Assembly (NCBI GenBank): GCA_033722575.1
Contig: JAWVYU010000312.1
Location: 1-6,312, forward strand
Direction: 5' to 3'
DNA: 6,312 nt
DNA from: GCA-2748575 sp033722575
GTDB taxonomy: Bacteria; Pseudomonadota; Gammaproteobacteria; Pseudomonadales; Ketobacteraceae
Shown here: positions 1-6,312 of the stretch, one piece after another
Layout: every line of letters starts with the position of its first letter
Numbering within the stretch: the stretch's first letter is position 1
Notes under the pieces: model-generated
Seen by the model: only the letters and a program-made list of their open reading frames with translations
The model's database searches: none
Told to the model about the DNA's origin: nothing
Translations under genes and position numbers: made by a program

Positions 1-71
1 GATCTGCACATCTCCAGGCCCTGTATCCAGACAGGATACAGGTGGCTTGCTTTGATAGGCTCACGCTATGA
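1..71 (+). CDS. Possible C-terminal tail of an upstream gene (5' end outside window)
   Basis: The frame beginning at base 3 is open from the window edge to a TGA at 69-71 and would encode 22 residues ending in ACFDRLTL. Its stop overlaps the ATG of the DUF445 gene (68-70) as ATGA, an arrangement typical of translationally coupled genes in one operon. The peptide is too short to assign to a family. An open frame of this length is expected by chance about a third of the time, and the frame uses AGG twice and ATA once, codons that are often rare in this kind of genome. The other two plus frames stop at 53-55 and 82-84. This is therefore a candidate only, resting mainly on the ATGA overlap. Confidence 0.3.
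   Translation, partial: SAHLQALYPDRIQVACFDRLTL
20..42. repeat. Perfect 9-bp inverted repeat upstream of the DUF445 gene
   Basis: CCTGTATCC (20-28) and GGATACAGG (34-42) are exact reverse complements separated by the 5-nt spacer AGACA, so the transcript could form a 9-bp hairpin. It ends 25 nt before the ATG at 68. No real T-run follows on either strand (TGGCTTGCTTTG on the plus strand), so a classic intrinsic terminator is weakly supported. It could be a regulator-binding dyad, a leader hairpin, a weak terminator of an upstream gene, or a coincidence inside the end of an upstream coding region. Confidence 0.45.
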
Positions 72-1462
72 CACTGAAAAATAAATCCCGATCTGTTTCT
101 GCCGGATTCAAGCGTCTTACCAACATGAAACTGAGCGATATCGATTTTGCGGGTCTCGATGCCTGGGTACGCCGCGGTTTACTGTTGGGTGCAGCCGGGT
201 TCGGGTTGTTGCAATATTTTTTCCCTGATCAGGCCTGGTTAAAGTCATGCTTCATCGTCATCATGGCCGGCAATGTGGGTTACTTCACCAATTTTATGGC
301 GATCAAAATGTTGTTTCAACCCAAGCAGGGACAGGTCCTGGGCTGGCGAGGCCTGGTGCCTCAGAACCAGCCACAAATAGCCGAAAGCCTGGCTGAAACG
401 GTGCAAACGCAGTTATTGTCTCCCGATATTATCATCGCCTACGTGAATGAAAACGACCTGCTGCACAAGGGACTGAACCGCGCCACCCGGTGGCTTGACG
501 ACAAAGTACATGACAGTGATTTTCGAAACAACCTCACTGAAAAAGTAGTGTTAGTCTTAAAAGACCGAGGACCGGATCTGCTTAATCATGGATTTGATTT
601 CTCCGAACAGACACTGAAAGATATTGCAGAAAACCCTCGCCGCATTGAGCAGGTGTGGCAATCACTACGAGAATCCTTGCTGGATTATCTGGAGCAGGAA
701 TCCAACCGGGAGAAAACTGCAGATTTTATTCAGCGGGTATTACTTACCGAATTGCCCCGCTTATCCGACGCGCTGAATGAGGCTTTTGAAGAATATTTGC
801 GTCGTAAGAAGACAGCGGGCTCTATTGGTCTGGGCCTAAAAAGAATAGCGTCTTTCGATACCGATGCCATACAGGAATTATTGCAACGCTTTGCAAAAGA
901 CCCAGAAACCAGTAATCAAATACTCGGCATGCTGGATGTGGCGCTGGAGCGCTTGCGCGAGCATCTGGAACAGGAGCAGACAAAGCAGGTCATCCTCGAT
1001 AATGTACAACGGTGGATAGACCAGGGTGCCAATCATGTACGCGAACAATGGCTGCCAGGAGTGATTGAACGTCTCGAGGGCTTTCTCGATGATGAGCGCA
1101 ACTGGCAGACTATTGAAAAACAATGTATCGAAATATTAACCTGGATGAAAAACAGATCCGTTGAATATCTTCAATCCAGGGAAGGTGAGGCGTTTATCAA
1201 AGCGCAGATTACCGTACTGGTGCATCGCTTGAATGTCACCTCGCTGGTAGAGGAGCAGGTACGCAACCTGGATACCGACGACCTGGAAAAAATGATTCTG
1301 GATAATACAGGTGGCAACCTGGTGGTGATTCAGGTGCTTGGGGGCGGCCTCGGCATGATCGCCGGGCTGATACAGGTACATATCGGATTTTCTGTGCCCG
1401 TACTTATTCTGATTGCCATTGTCTGGCTCGATGCCCAACGCAACAAACGTCGCTTTGGTTAA
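68..1462 (+). CDS. DUF445 family membrane protein (YjiN-type), function unknown
   Basis: A 464-residue protein, slightly longer than E. coli YjiN (about 426). Two hydrophobic segments lie near the N-terminus (about 37-51 and 57-78) and run into the family motif GYFTNFMAIKMLF (71-83), followed by GLVPQNQPQIAESLAETV (95-112). The middle (about 120-410) is a long charged, helical, coiled-coil-like stretch. The C-terminus has the family's second signature, NTGGNLV with a Gly-rich run (413-434), then a hydrophobic segment (about 440-455) and a basic tail RNKRR. Such proteins are predicted inner-membrane proteins with a large helical domain; their biochemical role is not established. The ATG at 68 is preceded by only a weak Shine-Dalgarno (TAGG, 56-59, 8-nt spacing). 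Met20 (125) is an alternative start but has no better ribosome site. The gene may be coupled to an upstream frame by ATGA and converges on the pump operon. Family assignment is firm; function is open. Confidence 0.92.
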   Translation: MTLKNKSRSVSAGFKRLTNMKLSDIDFAGLDAWVRRGLLLGAAGFGLLQYFFPDQAWLKSCFIVIMAGNVGYFTNFMAIKMLFQPKQGQVLGWRGLVPQNQPQIAESLAETVQTQLLSPDIIIAYVNENDLLHKGLNRATRWLDDKVHDSDFRNNLTEKVVLVLKDRGPDLLNHGFDFSEQTLKDIAENPRRIEQVWQSLRESLLDYLEQESNREKTADFIQRVLLTELPRLSDALNEAFEEYLRRKKTAGSIGLGLKRIASFDTDAIQELLQRFAKDPETSNQILGMLDVALERLREHLEQEQTKQVILDNVQRWIDQGANHVREQWLPGVIERLEGFLDDERNWQTIEKQCIEILTWMKNRSVEYLQSREGEAFIKAQITVLVHRLNVTSLVEEQVRNLDTDDLEKMILDNTGGNLVVIQVLGGGLGMIAGLIQVHIGFSVPVLILIAIVWLDAQRNKRRFG

Positions 1463-1466
1463 ATGT

Positions 1467-4400
1467 TCAGGAAGCAATCTCCGAAGTGGCACCCTCTGGT
1501 GATCGATGTTGGCTTCGCTTCAACAAAAACACCGTCAGACTGGGCAGAAAGGTGAGGGTGACCACGGCGGTGCCCAACAGACCAAACAAAACGATGGCAC
1601 CGACTCCCCGGTATAATTCCGTTCCCTCCCCGGGCAGGAACACCAACGGCGCCAGACCACATAACGTCGTCAGCGTCGACATCAGGATCGGCCGCAAGCG
1701 GGATTCTACCGCTTCGGTCACCGCCTCCAGAGGCGTGATATCGTTTTCCTTAAGATTATCAATCGCCTTGTGCACCACCAGAATGGGGTTGTTCACAACG
1801 GTGCCCATCAGAATCAGAAAACCCAGCATCGAGATCATATCGAACGGCTGCGTCAACGGCGGCTGACCAAAGAACGGTAACACATGCTGCCCCATCAAAT
1901 TCATTAATACCAGGCCGACGATACCGCTGGCTACCCCCATGGGAATGGTAGTCATGATTAGCAGGGGGTAACCCCAGTGGGTAAAAATAGCCACCAACAA
2001 CAAGTAGACAATGACCAACGCCACGACGTAATTACCGGTTAATGCCTGTTGGGTGGCCTCCAGCTGATCGCTGGCACCGGAGATTTCAATGCTGACGTCA
2101 GACGGCAACTGGCCGTTATCCCGAAGGTGTTTTACCACCTGCTCACGAACCGTTTGCACACCGGTTTCCAGAGCGATGTTTTTCGGTGGGATGATATTCA
2201 GCGTGACCGTGCGGCGGCCGTCCACCCGGCGCACCGTACTGGTATCCACCGTTTCCTCAATGCGTGCCAGTGTGGACAAGGGCACGGTAATGCCTGCGGG
2301 GGTAAACACCGGCATTTGCGTCAGGGTGTCCAGGTTGGCGTCCACATCGTCCTGGCTGTAGGCGAAAATATCGATCTTGTCATCTTCCAGGAAAAACTCA
2401 TCCACATAGGCGCCATCGGTGAGCGCGGCCACGGTAAAGCCCAGTTCGCCGGCGGACATCCCCAGCTCGGAGGCACGATCCCAATCCGGACGGATCTCCA
2501 CCAACGGTTGCGATAATGTCAACGTCGAAGGCTGGGTTTGAATGCGTGGTTGCTCGAATACTTCCTGTGCCCGGCGGTACACGGTGAGCGCAGAGTCGTA
2601 AATCGTGGGCAAATCGGCCCCGGAAATATCCAGGCTAACGCTGCGAGTGCCCCCCTGGTTACCGGTGATAATAGAACCCCGTGACACAAACGCGCGCATG
2701 CCCGGGTAGGTTTCAAACGTCCTGGTCAGCGCTTCCATCAACGGCTCGATATGGTCGGGGTCCACCGGTTCGGTGATGACAAATATTCCGCCGGAGGAAA
2801 TGTTCAGCAGAACGTATTTCATCGCTGGCACTTCTGCTTCGCCTCGCTCAAAACGTTCCGGATCCTCACCCACGTAATCCAACAAATAACTTTGCAGTTC
2901 TTCGCCGACACTTTTCATGGTAGTGAGGTTATAACCCGGCGGCGCATTCATGCGGGCAAAGGCCTTGGCTTCCTCGCCCTCCGGTAAATAGGAGGCCGGC
3001 GGTGTCAGTTGAAATATAATAAAGGTGGTGATCAGCAGGGTAGTGCCAATGGCGGCAAGTCGCCGGGGCGTGGTCGAAATCAACCAGTGAATACCGCGAA
3101 ACAACAAACCGGCTTTCGGATCGTGCCGGGCGCTGCCTTTAAAATCCATGTGCGCACTTAACGTGGGGATCACGGTAATGGCCACCAACATGGAGGCAAG
3201 AATGGACGCCGACACAGCGACCGCGATATCGCCATAAAGCTGGCCGGCTTCCACCTGAACAAACACCACGGGAACGAACACCAGAATCGTGGTCAGGGTA
3301 GACGCCAACACCGCCGGCCATACCTGCCGCACACCATCAATGGCCGCCTGTAACGGTTTTTTACCATACACACTGCGTTGTCGTTCGATGTTTTCCAACA
3401 CCACAATGGTGTTATCAATGGTCATGCCAATGGCGAATGCCACACCGGCCAGGGAAATCACATTGATCGTGCGCCCGGTCACCATCAAACCAATAAATGC
3501 CGCAATGGTACAGATGGGAATCCCCACCACGCCCACTGCCGTGGCCCGCACCGAGCGCAGGAATAAAAACATCACCAGTGTCGCAAAAACGGCGCCAATC
3601 CCCAGGTTGGTCCAGACATTAGCGATGGAGTTCTGCACGTACACCACATCATCGGCAGTCAGTTCCAGAATCATGCCGCGCGGAATCAGTACCTGTTCGT
3701 TGATATCCTTCATCTCGGCCATCATGGCTTCTTTAATATCAATCACGTTGGAACCGGTTTCGCGGTTCACCGCTAACATAATGGTGGGTTTGGAATTGAT
3801 ATAGGTATGGCGTTGGATTTCAAAATGATCCTGCACCACCGTGGCCACTTCACCCAGGCGCGTGACGCTGTCGCCCTGGCGGGCAACGATCAGCTGCTCC
3901 AGATCCCGCAAATCATCAAAGCGCCCCACTGTGCGCAACAAATAGCGGCGTTTACCGCCATCCAGCTCGCCGCCGGACACATCCCTGTTGCGCTCAGTAA
4001 TGGCCTGGCGAATCTGTAACACACTCAAGCCTCGCTCCGCCAGTTTGGAAGCATCCAGCAACAGACGAATCTGACGTTCAGCACCGCCCCACACATCCAC
4101 CTGCGACACACCCTGCACGGTTTCCATGCGGGTGCGCACATTGTCTTCGATAAAGTCCCGCATTAAATCCATATCCAGCTGCTGCGGATTGCCATCCAGC
4201 GGCGAGACGCGAAAATACATAAAGGAATTACTGGAAAACGATGAGGCGATGATACGCGGCTGATCCACGTTTTCCGGATAGGAGGGCACCTGACTCAGCG
4301 AATTGTTCACCTGAATCAGGGTCTCGGTAATATCCACGCTGAAGGGAAACTCTAGCTCAATCTCCGCGGTGCCGCTGGATGCCGACGACACCATCCGCTC

Positions 4401-4625
4401 AAGATTGGGAAGATTGCGAAGGTATTCCTCCTGTTCAATCAGGATTTCCTTTTCCATGTCCTGAGGTGTGGCGCCGGGCCAACTGGTGCGTACGCTGATA
4501 GTGCGAACTTCCAGATCGGGAATCATTTGCACCGGAATATTCAGCGCCGCCACAATGCCCAGCACGCAGACAATCAATACGGTTACCGCCACCAGTGTGC
4601 CGTGGCTGACGATTTTCTCAAACAT
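1467..4625 (-). CDS. RND efflux pump, inner-membrane transporter (AcrB/HAE1-like)
   Basis: A complete 1052-residue RND transporter, normal length for the family. It has TM1 at about 12-30, a first periplasmic loop (31-333), TM2-TM6 (about 334-489), TM7 (about 521-540), a second periplasmic loop (541-860) and TM8-TM12 (about 865-1034). Family landmarks are IPVQMIPDLE near TM1, SWPGATPQDME (48-58), GMTIDNTIVVLENIE in TM4, LPEGEEAKAF after TM7, and RLRPILMSTLTT (976-987). It should export small compounds from periplasm or membrane in exchange for protons, as a trimer docked to the adaptor encoded just upstream. Relative to AcrB, Asp407 is kept (Asp404), Asp408 is Asn405, Lys940 is Asn945, Arg971 is kept (Arg976) and Thr978 is Ser983. 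The APPGYN segment (561-566) and TM4 DN pattern place it outside the classical AcrB subgroup. The substrate cannot be read from sequence. The ATG at 4625 has a good GAGG ribosome site. Confidence 0.95.
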   Translation of the reverse strand: MFEKIVSHGTLVAVTVLIVCVLGIVAALNIPVQMIPDLEVRTISVRTSWPGATPQDMEKEILIEQEEYLRNLPNLERMVSSASSGTAEIELEFPFSVDITETLIQVNNSLSQVPSYPENVDQPRIIASSFSSNSFMYFRVSPLDGNPQQLDMDLMRDFIEDNVRTRMETVQGVSQVDVWGGAERQIRLLLDASKLAERGLSVLQIRQAITERNRDVSGGELDGGKRRYLLRTVGRFDDLRDLEQLIVARQGDSVTRLGEVATVVQDHFEIQRHTYINSKPTIMLAVNRETGSNVIDIKEAMMAEMKDINEQVLIPRGMILELTADDVVYVQNSIANVWTNLGIGAVFATLVMFLFLRSVRATAVGVVGIPICTIAAFIGLMVTGRTINVISLAGVAFAIGMTIDNTIVVLENIERQRSVYGKKPLQAAIDGVRQVWPAVLASTLTTILVFVPVVFVQVEAGQLYGDIAVAVSASILASMLVAITVIPTLSAHMDFKGSARHDPKAGLLFRGIHWLISTTPRRLAAIGTTLLITTFIIFQLTPPASYLPEGEEAKAFARMNAPPGYNLTTMKSVGEELQSYLLDYVGEDPERFERGEAEVPAMKYVLLNISSGGIFVITEPVDPDHIEPLMEALTRTFETYPGMRAFVSRGSIITGNQGGTRSVSLDISGADLPTIYDSALTVYRRAQEVFEQPRIQTQPSTLTLSQPLVEIRPDWDRASELGMSAGELGFTVAALTDGAYVDEFFLEDDKIDIFAYSQDDVDANLDTLTQMPVFTPAGITVPLSTLARIEETVDTSTVRRVDGRRTVTLNIIPPKNIALETGVQTVREQVVKHLRDNGQLPSDVSIEISGASDQLEATQQALTGNYVVALVIVYLLLVAIFTHWGYPLLIMTTIPMGVASGIVGLVLMNLMGQHVLPFFGQPPLTQPFDMISMLGFLILMGTVVNNPILVVHKAIDNLKENDITPLEAVTEAVESRLRPILMSTLTTLCGLAPLVFLPGEGTELYRGVGAIVLFGLLGTAVVTLTFLPSLTVFLLKRSQHRSPEGATSEIAS

Positions 4626-4631
4626 GGATCA

Positions 4632-4635
4632 CCTC
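4632..4635 (-). promoter_or_regulatory. Ribosome binding site of the RND pump, overlapping the adaptor stop codon
   Basis: On the minus strand GAGG sits 6 nt before the pump's ATG and shares bases with the TGA stop of the adaptor gene (4634-4636); the two coding regions are 8 nt apart. Ribosomes finishing the adaptor therefore terminate on the pump's start site, which supports co-transcription and translational coupling. Confidence 0.8.
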
Positions 4636-5773
4636 AATCCGTTTGCGCGGAAGCCTGGGCGGGTGGCTCGACAGGGGCCTTGGAACTGGATTGAATGGCC
4701 ACCTGCTGACCATCCTGCAAGGTGTTGTTGCCCCGCACCACCACTTTCTCGCCGCCTTTCAGGCCGGAGCGAACCTCCACTTGCTGGCCAAACTGCTGTC
4801 CCAACTTGACCGGCGTTTCACGGGCCAGCCATTGGCCGTCCTCTGATTTTTCAACCAGCCAGACACTAATCCGGCCATTGGGGTGGCGGGTGATGGCGTC
4901 GCGGGACACCACAATGCCTTCCTCGCCGGAATTAACGGCAAGGGAACCCTTGGCGGACATGCCCGGGGTGACAGCAGCCGGCTCATTCAAACGGGCGCGA
5001 ACAATAAAGGTACGCGCGCTGCGATCACTCACCGGTACAATACTGGTGATCTGGCCCTGAAAACGTTGCTCCGAACGCCCGGGCAGCTGCACCTGCACCG
5101 GTGTTTCCTGTGTGAGTTGAGGAAAATATTCCTGGGAAACGGCGAAATCGATAAAGAGCTGCTGGCTGTCCACTAATACCAGTAATGGCGCACCGGGCGT
5201 GGCCCATTCGCCTTCGGCCACTTCACGTTCGCTGATCACACCGGCAAAAGGCGCTTTTACCTGATACCGCGCCACCGTGGCCTGCTGATGCGCGGCCTCC
5301 GCCTGGCGCCGTTCCAGCGCCGCCTGGCTAATGCGAACTGCGGCCTCGCGCTCATCGTATACGCTCTGTGAGATGTTATTTTGCTGAATCAAACGCTGGG
5401 CTTCGCGATAACGGCGTTGGGCATCGGCCAGCTCTTCCTCGGCCTCTCGTACCGCTGCCCTGGCGCCCTGTAATTCAAGTTGCGCCAGTTCATCATCCAG
5501 ACTGACCAATACATCACCTTGCTTCACCTGGTCACCGATATCCACATGCAGGGCCTCGATTAATCCCTCCACACTGGTAGACAGCGACGCATACCGGGGC
5601 GTGGTGACGGTGCCGGTAACCGGCACCAGCTGAATCAGATCAGCCCGCCTGACCGGCTCCACCTCAACCGGCACTCCGGCGGCCGAGAGCGGGTTTACAA
5701 GGCCCAGCCAGGCAATGGTTGCGACCAAAAACCGAAAGCAGGCACTGGAAATTGGGCTAGTGTAGTTGAACAA
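4634..5773 (-). CDS. Periplasmic adaptor (membrane fusion protein) of the RND efflux pump
   Basis: A 379-residue HlyD/AcrA-type adaptor that would link the pump encoded immediately downstream to an outer-membrane channel. Residues 1-33 look like a Sec signal peptide: Arg14, a hydrophobic core FLVATIAWLGLV (15-26), and a likely cleavage near LSAAG. Cys12 precedes the core, so it is not a lipobox and the protein is probably not a lipoprotein. The biotinyl/lipoyl-like halves lie at about 66-93 (VEGLIEALHVDIGDQVKQGD) and 172-200 (KAPFAGVISEREVAEGEW). They flank a coiled-coil hairpin (about 94-166) rich in Ala, Glu, Gln and Arg. A beta-barrel (about 207-280, with TPGMSAKG at 269-276) and a membrane-proximal domain (about 281-362) follow, then a Pro/Ala/Gln-rich tail. 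The start is TTG: an in-frame TGA lies just upstream with no ATG or GTG between, the signal peptide is complete from here, and GGGGAG is well spaced. Confidence 0.93.
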   Translation of the reverse strand: MFNYTSPISSACFRFLVATIAWLGLVNPLSAAGVPVEVEPVRRADLIQLVPVTGTVTTPRYASLSTSVEGLIEALHVDIGDQVKQGDVLVSLDDELAQLELQGARAAVREAEEELADAQRRYREAQRLIQQNNISQSVYDEREAAVRISQAALERRQAEAAHQQATVARYQVKAPFAGVISEREVAEGEWATPGAPLLVLVDSQQLFIDFAVSQEYFPQLTQETPVQVQLPGRSEQRFQGQITSIVPVSDRSARTFIVRARLNEPAAVTPGMSAKGSLAVNSGEEGIVVSRDAITRHPNGRISVWLVEKSEDGQWLARETPVKLGQQFGQQVEVRSGLKGGEKVVVRGNNTLQDGQQVAIQSSSKAPVEPPAQASAQTD

Positions 5774-5781
5774 AACAGTAA

Positions 5782-5787
5782 CTCCCC
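5782..5787 (-). promoter_or_regulatory. Ribosome binding site supporting the TTG start of the adaptor
   Basis: The minus strand reads GGGGAG, then 8 nt (TTACTGTT), then TTG at 5773-5771. It is the only convincing Shine-Dalgarno near the start of this frame and it decides in favour of the TTG initiator. An ATG just 5' of this site (5790-5788) is in a different frame and soon reaches no useful product. Confidence 0.65.
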
Positions 5788-5797
5788 ATGCTGATCA

Positions 5798-5825
5798 GAT
5801 ATTGGCCAGACCCGGAGCCGATATC
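5798..5825. promoter_or_regulatory. Imperfect inverted repeat, candidate operator of the efflux operon
   Basis: GATATTGGC (5798-5806) and GCCGATATC (5817-5825) are inverted copies matching at 8 of 9 positions, separated by 10 nt, giving a 28-bp dyad. It lies about 25 nt upstream of the adaptor's TTG and just upstream of its ribosome site, where a repressor could block transcription. Efflux operons of this kind are commonly controlled by TetR-type repressors that bind dyads of similar size. No regulator gene is in the window, so the operator role is inferred from position and symmetry only. Confidence 0.35.
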
Positions 5826-5894
5826 CATGAAACAAGCCTGACACTAACATACCCGGAATGGGCGATCGGCACCAGCTGGGGCAATGCAGGGTGT

Positions 5895-6312
5895 CTATGC
5901 CGTGTTTAGCGCCTCCATCATCCTCTTAATGCCCTCCAGTGAATGAACATCCTGTTCAAACTGGTGAATGCGCACGTATTCGATATCCGCTTCGCGGGCA
6001 ACGTCCGCAATCAGCTTAACCTGATTGCGGGCCACCGTTTCGAGCCGGGCGCCCCACTGAATAATCGATTGGGTCAGCGCGTCATCACTGTCCTCGGTAG
6101 CGGGCAGGGGAGTGTCGGTGTTCAGGTGCAGCGGCAATACCCGGTTCACCACAAGGGCTTCGACCTTGATTGCCATGTCCCTTAGCCTGGTTTCAAATAC
6201 CTTGGCGTCATCGAGCTGGGACAGTTGCGGGCCGCTGACAACCATAAAGGCGGTGCTTTCATCTTTTAGCAAGGCGTTGGCTCTTTCCGGGTCTTGCCTT
6301 GCAGCTTTTAAA
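5895..6312 (-). CDS. ArsA/Get3-family ATPase, C-terminal part (5' end outside window)
   Basis: The frame is open from the window edge (6311) to a TAG at 5895-5897, giving 138 residues that form the C-terminal end of a larger protein. The TTG at 6272 is internal: the frame continues upstream as QDPERANA and further. The recognisable core is LLKDESTAFMVVSGPQ followed by VEALVVNRVLPLHLNT, the pattern of bacterial ArsA-like ATPases (a strand ending in VNR-LP after a Asp-x-x-x-Thr-x-Phe strand). The end, EYVRIHQFEQDVHSLEGIKRMM, fits the last strand and helix of the fold. The P-loop, switch motifs and any metal- or client-binding residues are outside the window, so whether it acts in arsenite transport, tail-anchored protein handling or something else cannot be told; many bacterial members are uncharacterised. 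It is 121 nt upstream of the efflux operon on the same strand. Confidence 0.75.
   Translation of the reverse strand, partial: LKAARQDPERANALLKDESTAFMVVSGPQLSQLDDAKVFETRLRDMAIKVEALVVNRVLPLHLNTDTPLPATEDSDDALTQSIIQWGARLETVARNQVKLIADVAREADIEYVRIHQFEQDVHSLEGIKRMMEALNTA

Larger units (their letters stand above)
5774..5894 (-). promoter_or_regulatory. 121-nt intergenic region, likely promoter/leader of the adaptor-pump operon
   Basis: This is the only noncoding stretch upstream of the adaptor, so any dedicated promoter of the pump operon is probably here. I could not pick a convincing sigma-70 pair: AT-rich hexamers such as TATGTT, GATATC and AATATC occur on the minus strand, but none has a good -35 at 16-18 nt. 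No hairpin followed by a T-run is visible after the ATPase stop codon, so read-through from that gene into the operon is possible. The region contains the dyad described separately. Confidence 0.45.

Noticed and set aside
1136..1492. 118-residue minus-strand frame opposite the DUF445 gene
   Set aside because: It lies antisense within a clearly conserved family gene, its sequence has no recognisable domain, and it runs across the end of the pump gene; it is a shadow frame.
1508..1524. GTTG...CAAC hairpin near the convergent junction as a terminator
   Set aside because: The perfect stem is only 4 bp, and the A/T-run is on the wrong side for termination of the pump transcript; on the plus strand the run is of A, not T.
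2049..2516. 155-residue plus-strand frame inside the pump gene
   Set aside because: Antisense to the conserved second periplasmic loop of the RND pump; His-, Gly- and Arg-rich composition is typical of a shadow frame.
3289..3804. 171-residue plus-strand frame inside the pump gene
   Set aside because: Antisense to TM2-TM5 of the pump, including the TM4 motif; no independent ribosome site or family resemblance.
5768..5773. Adaptor as a lipoprotein because of Cys12
   Set aside because: The Cys lies before the hydrophobic core of the signal peptide, not after it, so it cannot be the lipobox cysteine.
5872..5879. 8-bp palindrome CCAGCTGG after the ATPase stop codon as a terminator
   Set aside because: It has no loop, no T-run follows, and palindromes of this size are common by chance.
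5895..6272. Treating the TTG at 6272 as the start of a complete 125-residue protein
   Set aside because: The frame continues upstream without a stop to the window edge and the upstream residues (QDPERANA) fit the ArsA-type family, so the gene is truncated by the window rather than starting here.

Overview
The window looks like chromosomal DNA of a Gram-negative bacterium, most likely a gammaproteobacterium. It encodes a tripartite-type RND efflux pair (inner-membrane pump plus periplasmic adaptor), a DUF445 (YjiN-type) membrane protein and the end of an ArsA/Get3-type ATPase. G+C is moderate by eye. The taxonomic call is an inference from gene content and protein style; no marker gene is present.

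Layout. At the left edge there may be the last 22 codons of an unidentified plus-strand gene, whose TGA would overlap the ATG of the next gene (ATGA). A perfect 9-bp inverted repeat lies in the same stretch. A complete plus-strand DUF445 gene follows (68-1462). It converges, with only 4 nt between stop codons, on a minus-strand two-gene operon: a periplasmic adaptor (4634-5773) followed by an RND pump (1467-4625). The adaptor starts with TTG, and the pump's Shine-Dalgarno sequence overlaps the adaptor's stop codon. Upstream of the adaptor is a 121-nt intergenic region with an imperfect dyad that could be an operator. Beyond it, also on the minus strand, is the C-terminal part of an ArsA/Get3-like ATPase that runs off the right edge.

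How the genes work together. The adaptor and pump should form a proton-driven export complex spanning the inner membrane and periplasm. They need an outer-membrane channel of the TolC type, which is not encoded here. No regulator gene is visible. The DUF445 protein and the ATPase are neighbours with no demonstrated link to the pump. The most notable protein-level observation is that the pump lacks two of the AcrB proton-relay residues: the second Asp of TM4 and the Lys of TM10 are both Asn. This pattern also occurs in other RND branches, so it is informative rather than unprecedented. I found no RNA gene, CRISPR array, insertion sequence or novel multi-gene system. Overall this is a fairly ordinary region.
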